From NCBI RefSeq assembly GCF_001982605.1, contig NZ_MLCN01000028.1:30919-94918 (forward strand): a DNA stretch of 64,000 nucleotides. The letters run 5' to 3'. Numbering within the stretch: the first letter of the stretch is position 1; the number at the start of each line of letters is the position of its first letter. A program made the position numbers and the translations under genes. Source of the stretch: Alkanindiges hydrocarboniclasticus. Lineage in GTDB: Bacteria > Pseudomonadota > Gammaproteobacteria > Pseudomonadales > Moraxellaceae. The notes beneath the pieces were generated by a model, which worked only from the letters and a program-made list of their open reading frames with translations, was not told the DNA's origin and made no database searches. Below are positions 46,680 to 55,125 of this stretch, in pieces.

Positions 46680-46903
46680 AGAAACAATCCATTAAAAGCA
46701 TGTAGATAAAATAGTGCCGTAAGTTTAGCGGCTTGAGTTATTTTTCTCTAGTGGTGCAGCACAATGATGAACAAAGCCTTGCTAAATGATACAGGGACAA
46801 CCCCAACTCCGTTTTGCATTTAACAATTCAGTTTGGCTGGCTTCATAACTACTTAACTTACCGCTGCTTAATTTTCTGCTACTTGGTTTAAGAGTACTTA
46901 ATT

Positions 46904-46945
46904 CAGGGCTAAAGGATTACTCATAAGCAACCTATTTTAGCCCTG
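46904..46945 (-). terminator. Stem-loop downstream of the 46976 gene
   Basis: 10-bp stem CAGGGCTAAA / TTTAGCCCTG with a 22-nt loop, 31 bp past the stop of the minus-strand gene. There is no strong T-run, so it is likely a weak terminator or 3'-end stabiliser. The remaining 200 bp up to amgK hold nothing recognisable. Confidence 0.55.
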
Positions 46946-46975
46946 ATTGGTTTTGCTGGTTTTCTTAGGTTAGGT

Positions 46976-47350
46976 CTACTTTATTTTATTTTCAGCATTA
47001 AACCATTGCTGGGCAGCTTCATTAAAAAATAGCAAATATATTGAATAAATATTCAATGGAATATTAATCAGCAGGTCTACCTTATCCAGCAGGGTAACCT
47101 CAATTTCATGGCCAGCGGCCAGTAAAAACAGGATTGATAACACAAACAAAGCTGTAAACACCAAACGGCTTACAGTACTGCGCTGGGCCAGCTTGTAGGG
47201 AATCAGGCACATCAAGGCATTAACCAGCAACGCTGTAATCAGATCATTTAAGGTGATATCACCCAGAAAACGCTGCGCAATGCTTAGTAAAATGCTGATA
47301 GCCAGCGAAATCCAGATCAGTTTTATGGCAATATTTACGGTTTTTGGCAT
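46976..47350 (-). CDS. Small inner-membrane protein of unknown function
   Basis: 124 residues with four hydrophobic segments (about 7-25, 32-52, 60-80 and 92-112) and short loops, ending KWFNAENKIK-like (QQWFNAENKIK). I do not recognise a family. It lies 12 bp downstream of the BLUF gene on the same strand, almost certainly in one operon, so it may be the membrane partner of that sensor. Confidence 0.75.
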   Translation of the reverse strand: MPKTVNIAIKLIWISLAISILLSIAQRFLGDITLNDLITALLVNALMCLIPYKLAQRSTVSRLVFTALFVLSILFLLAAGHEIEVTLLDKVDLLINIPLNIYSIYLLFFNEAAQQWFNAENKIK

Positions 47351-47362
47351 GGGGTACTCAAG

Positions 47363-48574
47363 CTAAAAAGTGCTACTGGTCATTATTTCCAGATACAGCA
47401 CAGTATAATAGATCGCATAGAGTACTAAAATCCCGGCCAGAACCAACATAAAAACCATAAACGGACTAAACTGGAAACCAGCCGGACTGCCCGCATTTTC
47501 TGCACGCCGCATGGCAACATGCTGGGCATGAATCGGTGAGATGGTTTCTTCATAAGCGGCTACAACGTGAAAAAACTCATCAATAAAATTGCCCTGCAAC
47601 AGGTAAGGATTAAATTTCTCCCAGCCCTGCAACTGAAAAAACTGCTGAAATGGTTCTTCCCGCAGAAAGTATTTCAGTGTCCATGAGTTAAAAAAACGTT
47701 CGCCAGGCTGAATAATTACCCGTTTAAGCAGTTGTACATCAATATTTAGCTCAGAGGTTTGCGCCAATTCCCAGACCTTGTCTACGGTAGAATCAGGCGC
47801 TTCAATACAGTGCAGGTAATAATTATTGCCATAAATCAACATGCCAGACATTTCACCCTGTGATGTCAGGTTCTCGGCCATTGTAGTTATGGCAATCAAA
47901 TGATCACGAATTGTAGATGGCAAAGCTGTAGAAGTACTGGCATAAATAAAACGGCTGTAGGTTTTAGCCCTGCTGACAAAAGGCAAGCTCAAGGCTTTGA
48001 CTGCTGTATGATTAACCTTTTTTACTACCGGTTTTTTTGAGCCAGCCATCCTTGGTAGAACGCCTTGGCCAGAATAACCTTCAATCAGATGATAATTAAG
48101 GGCTAAATCCTTAAGCCGTAATTTGGGGTTAACTTCTTCCCGTTCACTTTCTGTACTTTGAGGGTATTCACTCAACAAGCGAATAAACTGCTTCAGTAAG
48201 CCATCTTGCAATGCATAGGGATTAAATTTTTCCCACAGATAATTTTTATAAAATTGCTGGATTTTTTCATCCTGCAAGACATATTTCATAGCCCATGCAG
48301 CAAATAAAGGCGCAACATCATTTTCATACGACAACTGAACAATACGCTGATGTCTGGGATCATCGGCTATTTTTTGATACAGCGCATCAATTTGGGTTTT
48401 ATTTCCTTCAATACACTGAAAAAAATAGTCATTCCCATAAAACATGACCCCATTAATTTTATGGTTAAAATTATGCAACCGGGCTTCGGCAAGAATATCC
48501 ACCAGATCTTGCCGGATGGTTAAAACTGATGAGGCAGTAGTGCTGGCGTAACTTAATCGCGTGATATTTGACAC
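47363..48574 (-). CDS. Tandem BLUF-domain photoreceptor with C-terminal membrane anchor
   Basis: The start is set at GTG 48574 (AGAGG seven bases upstream); a TTG at 48601 is less likely. 403 residues. BLUF 1 has all flavin-site residues: Tyr9, Asn35, Gln53, and Trp94/Met96 (WAM). BLUF 2 starts near 207: Tyr211 is kept, but the Asn position is Thr237, the Gln position is His255 and Met is Leu. Each copy is followed by a similar WEKFNPY-LQ element, showing internal duplication. A hydrophobic helix (FMVFMLVLAGILVLYAIYYT) near the C-terminus anchors it. No output domain is visible. Confidence 0.85.
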   Translation of the reverse strand: MSNITRLSYASTTASSVLTIRQDLVDILAEARLHNFNHKINGVMFYGNDYFFQCIEGNKTQIDALYQKIADDPRHQRIVQLSYENDVAPLFAAWAMKYVLQDEKIQQFYKNYLWEKFNPYALQDGLLKQFIRLLSEYPQSTESEREEVNPKLRLKDLALNYHLIEGYSGQGVLPRMAGSKKPVVKKVNHTAVKALSLPFVSRAKTYSRFIYASTSTALPSTIRDHLIAITTMAENLTSQGEMSGMLIYGNNYYLHCIEAPDSTVDKVWELAQTSELNIDVQLLKRVIIQPGERFFNSWTLKYFLREEPFQQFFQLQGWEKFNPYLLQGNFIDEFFHVVAAYEETISPIHAQHVAMRRAENAGSPAGFQFSPFMVFMLVLAGILVLYAIYYTVLYLEIMTSSTF

Positions 48575-48746
48575 AGCCCAGCCTCTAGGAAATAAATACA
48601 AATTGTTGTATTTTCAAGCATACTAAGCGTGTAAACAGGGTTTCACAACCTTTATGTTTTTATTAAATTCTGGACAATCCGATAGGTCATTCATTCTCAA
48701 TTGAAAAATAGTTTTTATGCCAAACCAGCAATAATTTGCTTAAAAG

Positions 48747-48947
48747 TCAGTGAAGCAAATACCATTTGTCCCGGCGATACACAATAAAAATCTGTGCTAA
48801 TGCCTTGGCAATCTGCGGCTTGGCTGTTCTCCCACACGGTAGCAGGATACCCTTATAAATGGGAACCTCATGTGTGCCATCAACGATACAGGTTAGTTCC
48901 AGCTTGTCACCAGATTTATTGATAAACTGATGCCTTTCTTTTGCCAT
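48747..48947 (-). CDS. Small protein of unknown function, paralog A
   Basis: 66 residues, beta-rich and charged, without membrane span. It shares a clear pattern with the next entry: H-F-N-GeK-EL-C near the start, Y+-IL-P-G-KPQ in the middle, and an identical end WYLLH. GGTAAG precedes the ATG. I do not recognise the family. Confidence 0.7.
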   Translation of the reverse strand: MAKERHQFINKSGDKLELTCIVDGTHEVPIYKGILLPCGRTAKPQIAKALAQIFIVYRRDKWYLLH

Positions 48948-49125
48948 ATAGCTTACCTTTTCTATAGGATTAAATTTTTTAGCAGCAATGATTTAACGCG
49001 TTAGCCTGACTTAAAAAACGCAGCTAACAACTAAACATGATCTATTTATTAAAAAATATTAAGATTCTTTTAAGAAAACAACCAGTTCTAATATCATTGA
49101 ATTGTAAGCAGTTAATAAAATGGTC

Positions 49126-49326
49126 TTAATGCAGCAAATACCAGTTGTCTTCTTTATATGTAATAAAAATATATTCATTACCCCATAAAAATTGAGGCTT
49201 GATTTTAGTACCTTCTGGCAAAATTACACGTTTATAGACCATATGCCCATTGGTGTGATCCATCTCACACAATAATTCAATTTTCTCTCCCTCCCGGTTC
49301 ACAAAATCATGTGGTTTCTTTAGCAT
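49126..49326 (-). CDS. Small protein of unknown function, paralog B
   Basis: The preferred start is Met at 49326 (MLKKPHDFVNREGEKIELL), which aligns with paralog A's length; an upstream in-frame ATG at 49341 adds five residues. 66 residues, ending WYLLH like paralog A. The two lie 178 bp apart in the same orientation, consistent with tandem duplication. Function unknown. Confidence 0.68.
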   Translation of the reverse strand: MLKKPHDFVNREGEKIELLCEMDHTNGHMVYKRVILPEGTKIKPQFLWGNEYIFITYKEDNWYLLH

Positions 49327-49341
49327 AATAGACTCCGGCAT

Positions 49342-49825
49342 TTATTTTGGCAGTAAACCCAAAAGCCATTAACAATGAATAGATACTATTTAATATTAAG
49401 TTATTTTTAAAAAATAAAAGGTTAAAGCTACGCAAATCAAACGCTGCTCACCAAGCAGATATACTTATAAATAAGATACTTGTATAAAACTAGCGCTTGG
49501 TATCAAACACGTTTAAAACATGGATACCCATCCAGAGTGTTAACCTTGCTTTAACCTTGCATGTCACAAAACAGTGTTTTTCCAATACCTAAAGCCCATG
49601 TGTTGCTTACCCGTGCAACAGTTGTTTGAATAATAAAAATTAATGGCAGCATCAAGCTACCGCTAAACTGCATACACCACTCTCCTGATGGTGGCAAAAT
49701 AGCTGGGCAAATAGCTGATTTAGGTCTTGTTTGCTGCTTCACCCCCTATGATTTTACAGACCCTAAAAACATGCTGGTTCAGCCAACAAACACAATTAAA
49801 ACCAATATTTTATTGGAATTGATGA
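49342..49825. other. Gene-free region before lptD
   Basis: AT-rich, with no supported gene. The minus-strand frame at 49551-49742 has no ribosome site or family resemblance. It must contain the promoter of the lptD-surA operon; no clear sigma-E-type promoter could be picked by eye. Confidence 0.6.
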
Positions 49826-49879
49826 GTGTTATTCACTATCATTCAGCAAGAATTTACTATCTGCTTTGTGCTGACAACT

Positions 49880-52342
49880 ATGCCCAATTGCTTCTTTTCC
49901 CATCAGTTTCAGTTAAATCCTCTGGCGGCTGCCCTGCTTGTCTGCTCCCTTTCTCCAGCCTACAGCCAGATGACGCATGCAGAAGAAAATACAGCAGAGA
50001 AAACCTCAGCACCGCAAAACCATGCAAACCCTACCGCGGATGAAAAAGCCCAGGCCTTTTTTTCGCAGTATTATTTAAACCGTGAACAAATGGCCAGCTT
50101 GCCAATTGATCAGCAACGGCCGATTCCGGCCACCTGCCATGGCACCTGGGTAACGCCCATTGACATCAATACCAAGGCAGCAGACCCGGAACAGGCCACG
50201 ACGGTAATTACTGCCGACTATGGCTACTATGACCCAACCAGCGGCTCTGAATTAAGCGGTAACGTGATGATTGACCAGCCGGGCCGTTCCGTGCGCGCCG
50301 ACAAGATTAATCTGGATGCCACGCAGACAGTTGCCACGGCGCAGGGTAATGTACAGTTGATGGATGCCGGATTACTCAGCAACAGTGACCGTGCCACTTA
50401 TAACCTGAATAATGCCACCGGAAAAATTAGCGATAGTCTGTTTATCAGCGAGACACAGCGTGCACATGGCCATGCCAGCCTGATAGATCGTCAGGGCAAT
50501 GGAATTACCCGCTTTGAAAATGCCATATACTCCACCTGTGAACCCAGTACCAAACCAGTATGGCAGTTGCGGGCCAAGCAAATTGAGTTAAATGAAAATA
50601 CCGGACGTGGCGTTACACGCAACACAACCCTGTATGTCAAAGATGTGCCTGTGCTGAAAGTGCCGTATTTTAACTTTCCCATTGATGACCGGCGTACCTC
50701 AGGTTTTCTGGTGCCTACCACCGGTTATAGCAATGATGGCGGCCTGCGCCTCAACGTGCCCTATTACTTTAATCTGGCACCCAATTACGATTTGACACTG
50801 GCTCCGGGCTATTTAAGCCGTCGTGGCCTGATGCTGGAAGGTGAGTTTCGCTATCTCACAGAAGATTTTGGCGCCGGTAAAATAGCAGGCGGTTACTTAC
50901 CTTCAGATAAGCTGTTTAATGAAGACCGCAAGGCCGGCAGCTACCAGCATGCATGGCAGATTGATCCGTCGTGGCGCACGGTTATAGACCTCAATTATGT
51001 GTCAGACAAGGATTACTATACCGATCTGGGTACTGATCCTTCATCCCAAAATATCTTAAATCAGGAACGCACCTGGAGTATTTTTTACGATAATGGTATT
51101 CCAGGCTTAACCGGCTTGTTCCGGGTTCAATCCTTCCAGACCGTTGACAAGTCCATTCTGGATGCTGACAGGCCCTATGCCCGATTGCCTCAGTTGCTGG
51201 TCAATTATCGCGGTGGTTCACCGTTTGGCCTGCAATATGAAGCACAAAACGATACGGCTTACTTTAAGAAATCCATTGGCGATGGTTCAGCACTGGAAAG
51301 CAGTGGAACACGTATTTTTAACCGGCTGGCAGCAGGCTATAACTGGCGCAACCAGTGGGGTTATGCCAAGCCTGAAGTTTCGGTTCGTAGCGTTAATACC
51401 TTTTATGATCAGGACAGTATTGCTAGTCAGGGTTTAAACCCGGATGACGATACCAATCAGCGCTCAGCGGTTGTGCCGCAGTTTACTTTCGACTCTGCAC
51501 TGGTGTTTGAACGTGAAGGCCGTTTTTTACAAAGCATTACCCCGCGTTTCTTTTATGCCTACGCGCCCTATAAGCAACAAAGCAATTATCCCAACTTTGA
51601 CACCACCACTGCCTCATTAAATTTTGACCAGCTGTTTAGTCCCTACCGTTTTTATGGTCATGATCGTCTGGATGATAATAACTTTACCTCACTGGGTGTG
51701 ACTTACCGCGCCTATGACAATATCGGGCTGGAACGCTTGCGGGTAGGATTGGGCCAAAGCTATTATTTTCATGACCGCAAGGTTCGATTGAATGAAACCG
51801 ATCCTATAGCCACTGAGCACAACTCAGGGCCTGCACTGGCGCTAGGCAGTCAGCTCAGCAGGAATTTTTCCATTAACGGCAATGCATTGTGGCTGGCCAA
51901 TGGAGAGAATTCGCAGAATGACGTACAACTCAACTACACAGGCAATGATGGCAGTATCTATAACACAGGGTATTATTACCGCCGTCAGGTAAAATCACAA
52001 AACCAGCAATCCTATCAGCAGGTTACTGCCGGTTTTGTTCAGCCTCTGCATGATCAATGGCGTGCCATGGGTTATATGCAATATGATATAAACAATAATC
52101 TGGCGCGCGAATGGTTACTGGGTTTTAACTATGATGCCTGCTGCTGGCGTGCATCGCTATATGGTCGCTATTATTATAATGATCTGGATGATCCTACCGC
52201 AGCAGATGTCAAACCCAAGCGGGCCATTATGATGGAAATTACGCTCAAAGGCTTAGCTGGTTTTTCGGGTAATCTCGGCAACTTACTGCAACAAAAGATT
52301 TTAGGTTATCAACAGGTGGAAACATTGTGGAACGAACGCTAA
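49880..52342 (+). CDS. lptD: LPS-assembly outer-membrane protein LptD
   Basis: The longest frame opens at 49826, but ATG 49880 gives a proper signal peptide (LNPLAAALLVCSLSPAYSQ) and about 820 residues, close to family length. N-terminal OstA/jellyroll region (ADYGYYDPTSGSELSGNVMI in part), then ARLPQLLVNYRGG and repeated aromatic beta-barrel strands. One Cys pair in the CCW motif near the C-terminus and an earlier CEPSTKPVWQL can form the disulfides. It inserts LPS in the outer leaflet together with LptE. It is followed by surA, which folds it. Confidence 0.93.
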   Translation: MPNCFFSHQFQLNPLAAALLVCSLSPAYSQMTHAEENTAEKTSAPQNHANPTADEKAQAFFSQYYLNREQMASLPIDQQRPIPATCHGTWVTPIDINTKAADPEQATTVITADYGYYDPTSGSELSGNVMIDQPGRSVRADKINLDATQTVATAQGNVQLMDAGLLSNSDRATYNLNNATGKISDSLFISETQRAHGHASLIDRQGNGITRFENAIYSTCEPSTKPVWQLRAKQIELNENTGRGVTRNTTLYVKDVPVLKVPYFNFPIDDRRTSGFLVPTTGYSNDGGLRLNVPYYFNLAPNYDLTLAPGYLSRRGLMLEGEFRYLTEDFGAGKIAGGYLPSDKLFNEDRKAGSYQHAWQIDPSWRTVIDLNYVSDKDYYTDLGTDPSSQNILNQERTWSIFYDNGIPGLTGLFRVQSFQTVDKSILDADRPYARLPQLLVNYRGGSPFGLQYEAQNDTAYFKKSIGDGSALESSGTRIFNRLAAGYNWRNQWGYAKPEVSVRSVNTFYDQDSIASQGLNPDDDTNQRSAVVPQFTFDSALVFEREGRFLQSITPRFFYAYAPYKQQSNYPNFDTTTASLNFDQLFSPYRFYGHDRLDDNNFTSLGVTYRAYDNIGLERLRVGLGQSYYFHDRKVRLNETDPIATEHNSGPALALGSQLSRNFSINGNALWLANGENSQNDVQLNYTGNDGSIYNTGYYYRRQVKSQNQQSYQQVTAGFVQPLHDQWRAMGYMQYDINNNLAREWLLGFNYDACCWRASLYGRYYYNDLDDPTAADVKPKRAIMMEITLKGLAGFSGNLGNLLQQKILGYQQVETLWNER

Positions 52343-52356
52343 TTACTCCTCACTCA

Positions 52357-53661
52357 ATGCGTCAGATGATTAAATCGACGCTAATGGCCGCTTTATTAGC
52401 GTCATCGTTCATGGTTAATGCAGCTCAGGAGCCACTGGACAAAGTGGTTGCGGTAGTTGATAACAGTATCATTCTGGAAAGTGAACTGGATCGTGCCCTG
52501 GCAGCAGCCAAGCAGCAGCTTGCCCAGCGTAACCAGACTATTCCGCCGGATAATATTTTACGCGCTGAAGTCTTGCGTCAGGTGATCTTAAAGCGGGCCC
52601 AGCTAGAGCGGGTCAAGCGCCTTGGCGTGACCATTGATGAAGCCACCCTAAATGCCGCAGTTGCAGAAATTGCCAAGCAGGAAGGTACCAGCAGCCTTGC
52701 CGAATTTCAGACCAGACTCGATGCACGGGCACCGGGTAGTTATGCGGCACTGCGTCGCCAGATTAGTGATGACCTCAGCGTCAACCGCCTGCGTCAGCAA
52801 CAGGTCAGTGCCCGCATTAAGGTAAGCGATCAGGATATTGATAACTTTCTGAATTCGCCACAGGGTAAAAGTGCCCTCAACAGTGAAGTCCATGTGGCTC
52901 ACCTACGGGTTTCGCTCCCTGAAAAAGCCAGTGACGCACAGGTTCAAGCTGCAGAAACGCTCGCCAATAAACTGCGTACAGATTTGCAAACCAGCACTGA
53001 TATTGATGCAGTGGTCAAACGCAACCAGAGTTCCAGCTACCCTGTAGAAGGTGCGGATATGGGCTGGCGCAGTACCGATGAAATGCCGGATGAGCTGGTT
53101 ACCAAAGTCAGTGCGCTGGATTTGAATCAGGTTACCCTGCCAATTCGTGCAGCTGATGGTTTCCATGTCCTTAAACTGATTGAACGTCGTGGCAATGCAG
53201 CCCGTAGTATTGTGCAGCAGTTTAAAGTGCGCCATATCCTGCTGCGACCAAGTGAAGTATTAAGTCCAAGCGATGCCGAACAACAAATTAACCAGTTGCA
53301 TAAACGCGCTGCAACCGAAAACTTTGCTGACCTGGCCAGCACTTTTTCCAATGATCCGGGTTCAGCCTCTAACGGCGGTGATCTGGGCTGGGTAAGCCCC
53401 GGCATGATGGTGCCTCAGTTTGAGGAAATCATGCGCAAAACACCTATTGGCCAGATTAGTAAGCCATTCCAGACCCAATATGGCTGGCACATCCTTAAGG
53501 TTGAAGATACACGCCAACAGGATGTTACTGATCAGTCCAGACGCAGTAAGGCACGTCAGATTTTGGCAGAGCGCCAGTTTGATCAGGAACTGGACAACTG
53601 GATGCGTGAAGTCCGGGCTGAAAGTTTTGTTGAGATCAAGGATGGGACTAAAATCAACTAA
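52357..53661 (+). CDS. surA: Periplasmic peptidyl-prolyl isomerase/chaperone SurA
   Basis: The frame opens at GTG 52327 inside lptD, but ATG 52357 gives the expected signal peptide (MIKSTLMAALLASSFMVNAAQ). About 434 residues: the N-domain, then two parvulin domains (SEVHVAHLRVSLPEKASD and FKVRHILLRPSEVLSPSD), the second with DLGWVSPGMMVPQFE. It chaperones outer-membrane proteins including LptD. The lptD-surA order is conserved. Confidence 0.95.
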   Translation: MRQMIKSTLMAALLASSFMVNAAQEPLDKVVAVVDNSIILESELDRALAAAKQQLAQRNQTIPPDNILRAEVLRQVILKRAQLERVKRLGVTIDEATLNAAVAEIAKQEGTSSLAEFQTRLDARAPGSYAALRRQISDDLSVNRLRQQQVSARIKVSDQDIDNFLNSPQGKSALNSEVHVAHLRVSLPEKASDAQVQAAETLANKLRTDLQTSTDIDAVVKRNQSSSYPVEGADMGWRSTDEMPDELVTKVSALDLNQVTLPIRAADGFHVLKLIERRGNAARSIVQQFKVRHILLRPSEVLSPSDAEQQINQLHKRAATENFADLASTFSNDPGSASNGGDLGWVSPGMMVPQFEEIMRKTPIGQISKPFQTQYGWHILKVEDTRQQDVTDQSRRSKARQILAERQFDQELDNWMREVRAESFVEIKDGTKIN

Positions 53662-53676
53662 AGGTTGATGTTCAGG

Positions 53677-53709
53677 AACTCTTGTCATATACCAGCTATG
53701 ACAAGAGTT
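53677..53709 (+). terminator. Intrinsic terminator of lptD-surA
   Basis: 13-bp perfect stem AACTCTTGTCATA / TATGACAAGAGTT with a 7-nt loop, followed by TTATATTC on the plus strand, 15 bp past the surA stop. Confidence 0.88.
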
Positions 53710-53815
53710 TTATATTCTAGTTATAAAATTAGCCACTCAAGGCATCGATCATTAGTCCAGTTGGCTAAATAGCAAAACTCAGCTATACATGTTTTCTGCT
53801 GCAAGGAGCTAAAAA

Positions 53816-54235
53816 ATAAATATTAGATTGGCTCACGATCAAGATTTCTATGCACTATTAGAACTTGATACACTGGCTTTAACCAACCTTCATCGATCAG
53901 AAAAAATTAAACAATGGGTTGAAGAAAAAACGTGTTACCTAATTGAATGCAATAAAATTATTTCTGCTTATGGTGTACTTAATTACAGTTTTTTTGAGTT
54001 TGGTTATATTCCAATGCTGATGGTCAGGGAAAATTTTCGGCATAAACACCATGGAATTTCCTTAATCACCTATTTTCAAGAAATTTGTGCAACACCGAAA
54101 TTGTTTACTTCTACGAACCAGTCAAATATACCCATGCAACAATTATTAATTAAGGCAGGTTTCAATAACAGCGGTTATATTGAAAATCTTGATGAAGATG
54201 ATCCTGAATTAATCTTTATATATCAGAAATGCTAA
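53816..54235 (+). CDS. GNAT-family acetyltransferase with ATA in place of a start codon
   Basis: GNAT fold: begins (I)NIRLAHDQDFYALLELD and contains FGYIPMLMVRENFRHKHHG, the acetyl-CoA loop region with a non-standard QxxGxG, and TSTNQSNIPMQQLLIKAGF. The natural N-terminus of the family places the start at 53816, seven bases after AAGGAG, yet the codon there is ATA. The next usable start, TTG at 53828, is 19 bases from the ribosome site. Either the gene uses a rare ATA/TTG start or it has lost its start codon. 139 residues; substrate unknown. Confidence 0.65.
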   Translation: MNIRLAHDQDFYALLELDTLALTNLHRSEKIKQWVEEKTCYLIECNKIISAYGVLNYSFFEFGYIPMLMVRENFRHKHHGISLITYFQEICATPKLFTSTNQSNIPMQQLLIKAGFNNSGYIENLDEDDPELIFIYQKC

Positions 54236-54367
54236 AACCTAAAATACCGGAATTTATTCAAAAGTTGTGCAGCCAAACAATATTCAGAAAAAGTCCCATC
54301 AGGAAAATTGTTTTGCTATATTAATTTTAATTGTTGATCTTTTTAATTATTGTTCACTGTCTAATGA

Positions 54368-54406
54368 AAAGGCCTAAGTTCTGTAGTTAATAGAACTCAG
54401 GCCTTT
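54368..54406 (-). terminator. Intrinsic terminator downstream of hfq
   Basis: Stem AAAGGCCT-AGTTCT / AGAACT-AGGCCTTT with one mismatch and a 9-nt loop, followed on the minus strand by TTTTCATT. It could also serve the plus-strand GNAT gene. Confidence 0.8.
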
Positions 54407-54490
54407 AAAAGCTGCTTAATTAAACTACCTCATATAACAAGAGCAGTTCAAAAAGCTTTTTATTGTTTAGCTCTTGGCGACAACAAACAA

Positions 54491-55036
54491 CTAACGGTTG
54501 TTACCGTTGCCATCATCTTCGCCGCTGTCATCAAATTTCTGGTCGCCTTCAAAGCCACCTTGACCACCGCCAAAGCCACCCTGACCGCCAAAGCCACCAC
54601 CTTGACCACCGCCAAAGCCACCCTGACCGCCAAAGCCAGCGCCCTGACCACCACCAAAGCCGCCCTGACCACCAAAGCCAGCGCCCTGACCACCGCCAAA
54701 GCCACCCTGACCACCAAAGCCAGCGCCCTGACCACCGCCAAAGCCACCCTGACCACCAAAGCCAGCGCCCTGACCACCGCCAAAGCCAGCACCTTGTGCA
54801 CCCGGAGCACCAACTGGCGCACCAGCAGGACGCGGATTACGGGCAGGTACTACTGTAGAAATCGCATGCTTATAAACCATTTGGCTTACTGTGTTTTTTA
54901 ATAAAACAACGTATTGATCAAAAGATTCGATCTGGCCTTGTAATTTGATTCCATTTACCAAAAAAATAGAAACTGGGATGCGTTCTTTACGAAGAGAGTT
55001 TAAAAACGGATCCTGCAATGTTTGACCTTTAGACAT
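54491..55036 (-). CDS. hfq: RNA chaperone Hfq with long glycine-rich C-terminal tail
   Basis: 181 residues, against about 100 in E. coli. The Sm core occupies 1-70: [39 protein letters not shown] and [10 protein letters not shown] (Sm2 motif). After it comes [13 protein letters not shown], then about 80 residues of Gly/Gln/Phe repeats ([14 protein letters not shown]). The last residues are acidic ([14 protein letters not shown]). Hfq pairs sRNAs with mRNAs as a hexamer. A long Gly-rich tail is a Moraxellaceae hallmark. It is downstream of miaA in the standard order. Confidence 0.95.
   Translation of the reverse strand: MSKGQTLQDPFLNSLRKERIPVSIFLVNGIKLQGQIESFDQYVVLLKNTVSQMVYKHAISTVVPARNPRPAGAPVGAPGAQGAGFGGGQGAGFGGQGGFGGGQGAGFGGQGGFGGGQGAGFGGQGGFGGGQGAGFGGQGGFGGGQGGGFGGQGGFGGGQGGFEGDQKFDDSGEDDGNGNNR
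54550..54790 (-). repeat. 42-bp tandem repeats in the hfq tail
   Basis: About five copies of a 42-bp unit encode the 14-residue motif [14 protein letters not shown] with small variations (the GQGGGF and GQGGFE copies are at the distal end). Recombination between units would change tail length in frame. Confidence 0.9.
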
Positions 55037-55125
55037 CGTTATTACTCCAAAAAAATAACCAGCGCAAAAAAAACTGCCTTTCGTATCAATTAAAAATTAT
55101 AAAAAGACAGGCGGCAAATTTTGCG

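Noticed and set aside
49551..49742. 63-codon minus-strand frame in the lptD leader
   Set aside because: No ribosome-binding site, no family resemblance, and it sits in an AT-rich promoter region.
49771..50043. 90-codon plus frame overlapping the lptD start
   Set aside because: It is out of frame with lptD, which has a clear signal peptide and conserved N-domain over the same bases.
54550..54790. Possible CRISPR-like regular repeats
   Set aside because: The units are contiguous with no spacers and encode the hfq glycine-rich tail.
54463..54858. His/Gln/Ser-rich plus-strand frame and a Val/Ala/Leu minus frame over the hfq tail
   Set aside because: Both are by-products of the 42-bp repeat read in other frames; the hfq frame has the real Sm core.
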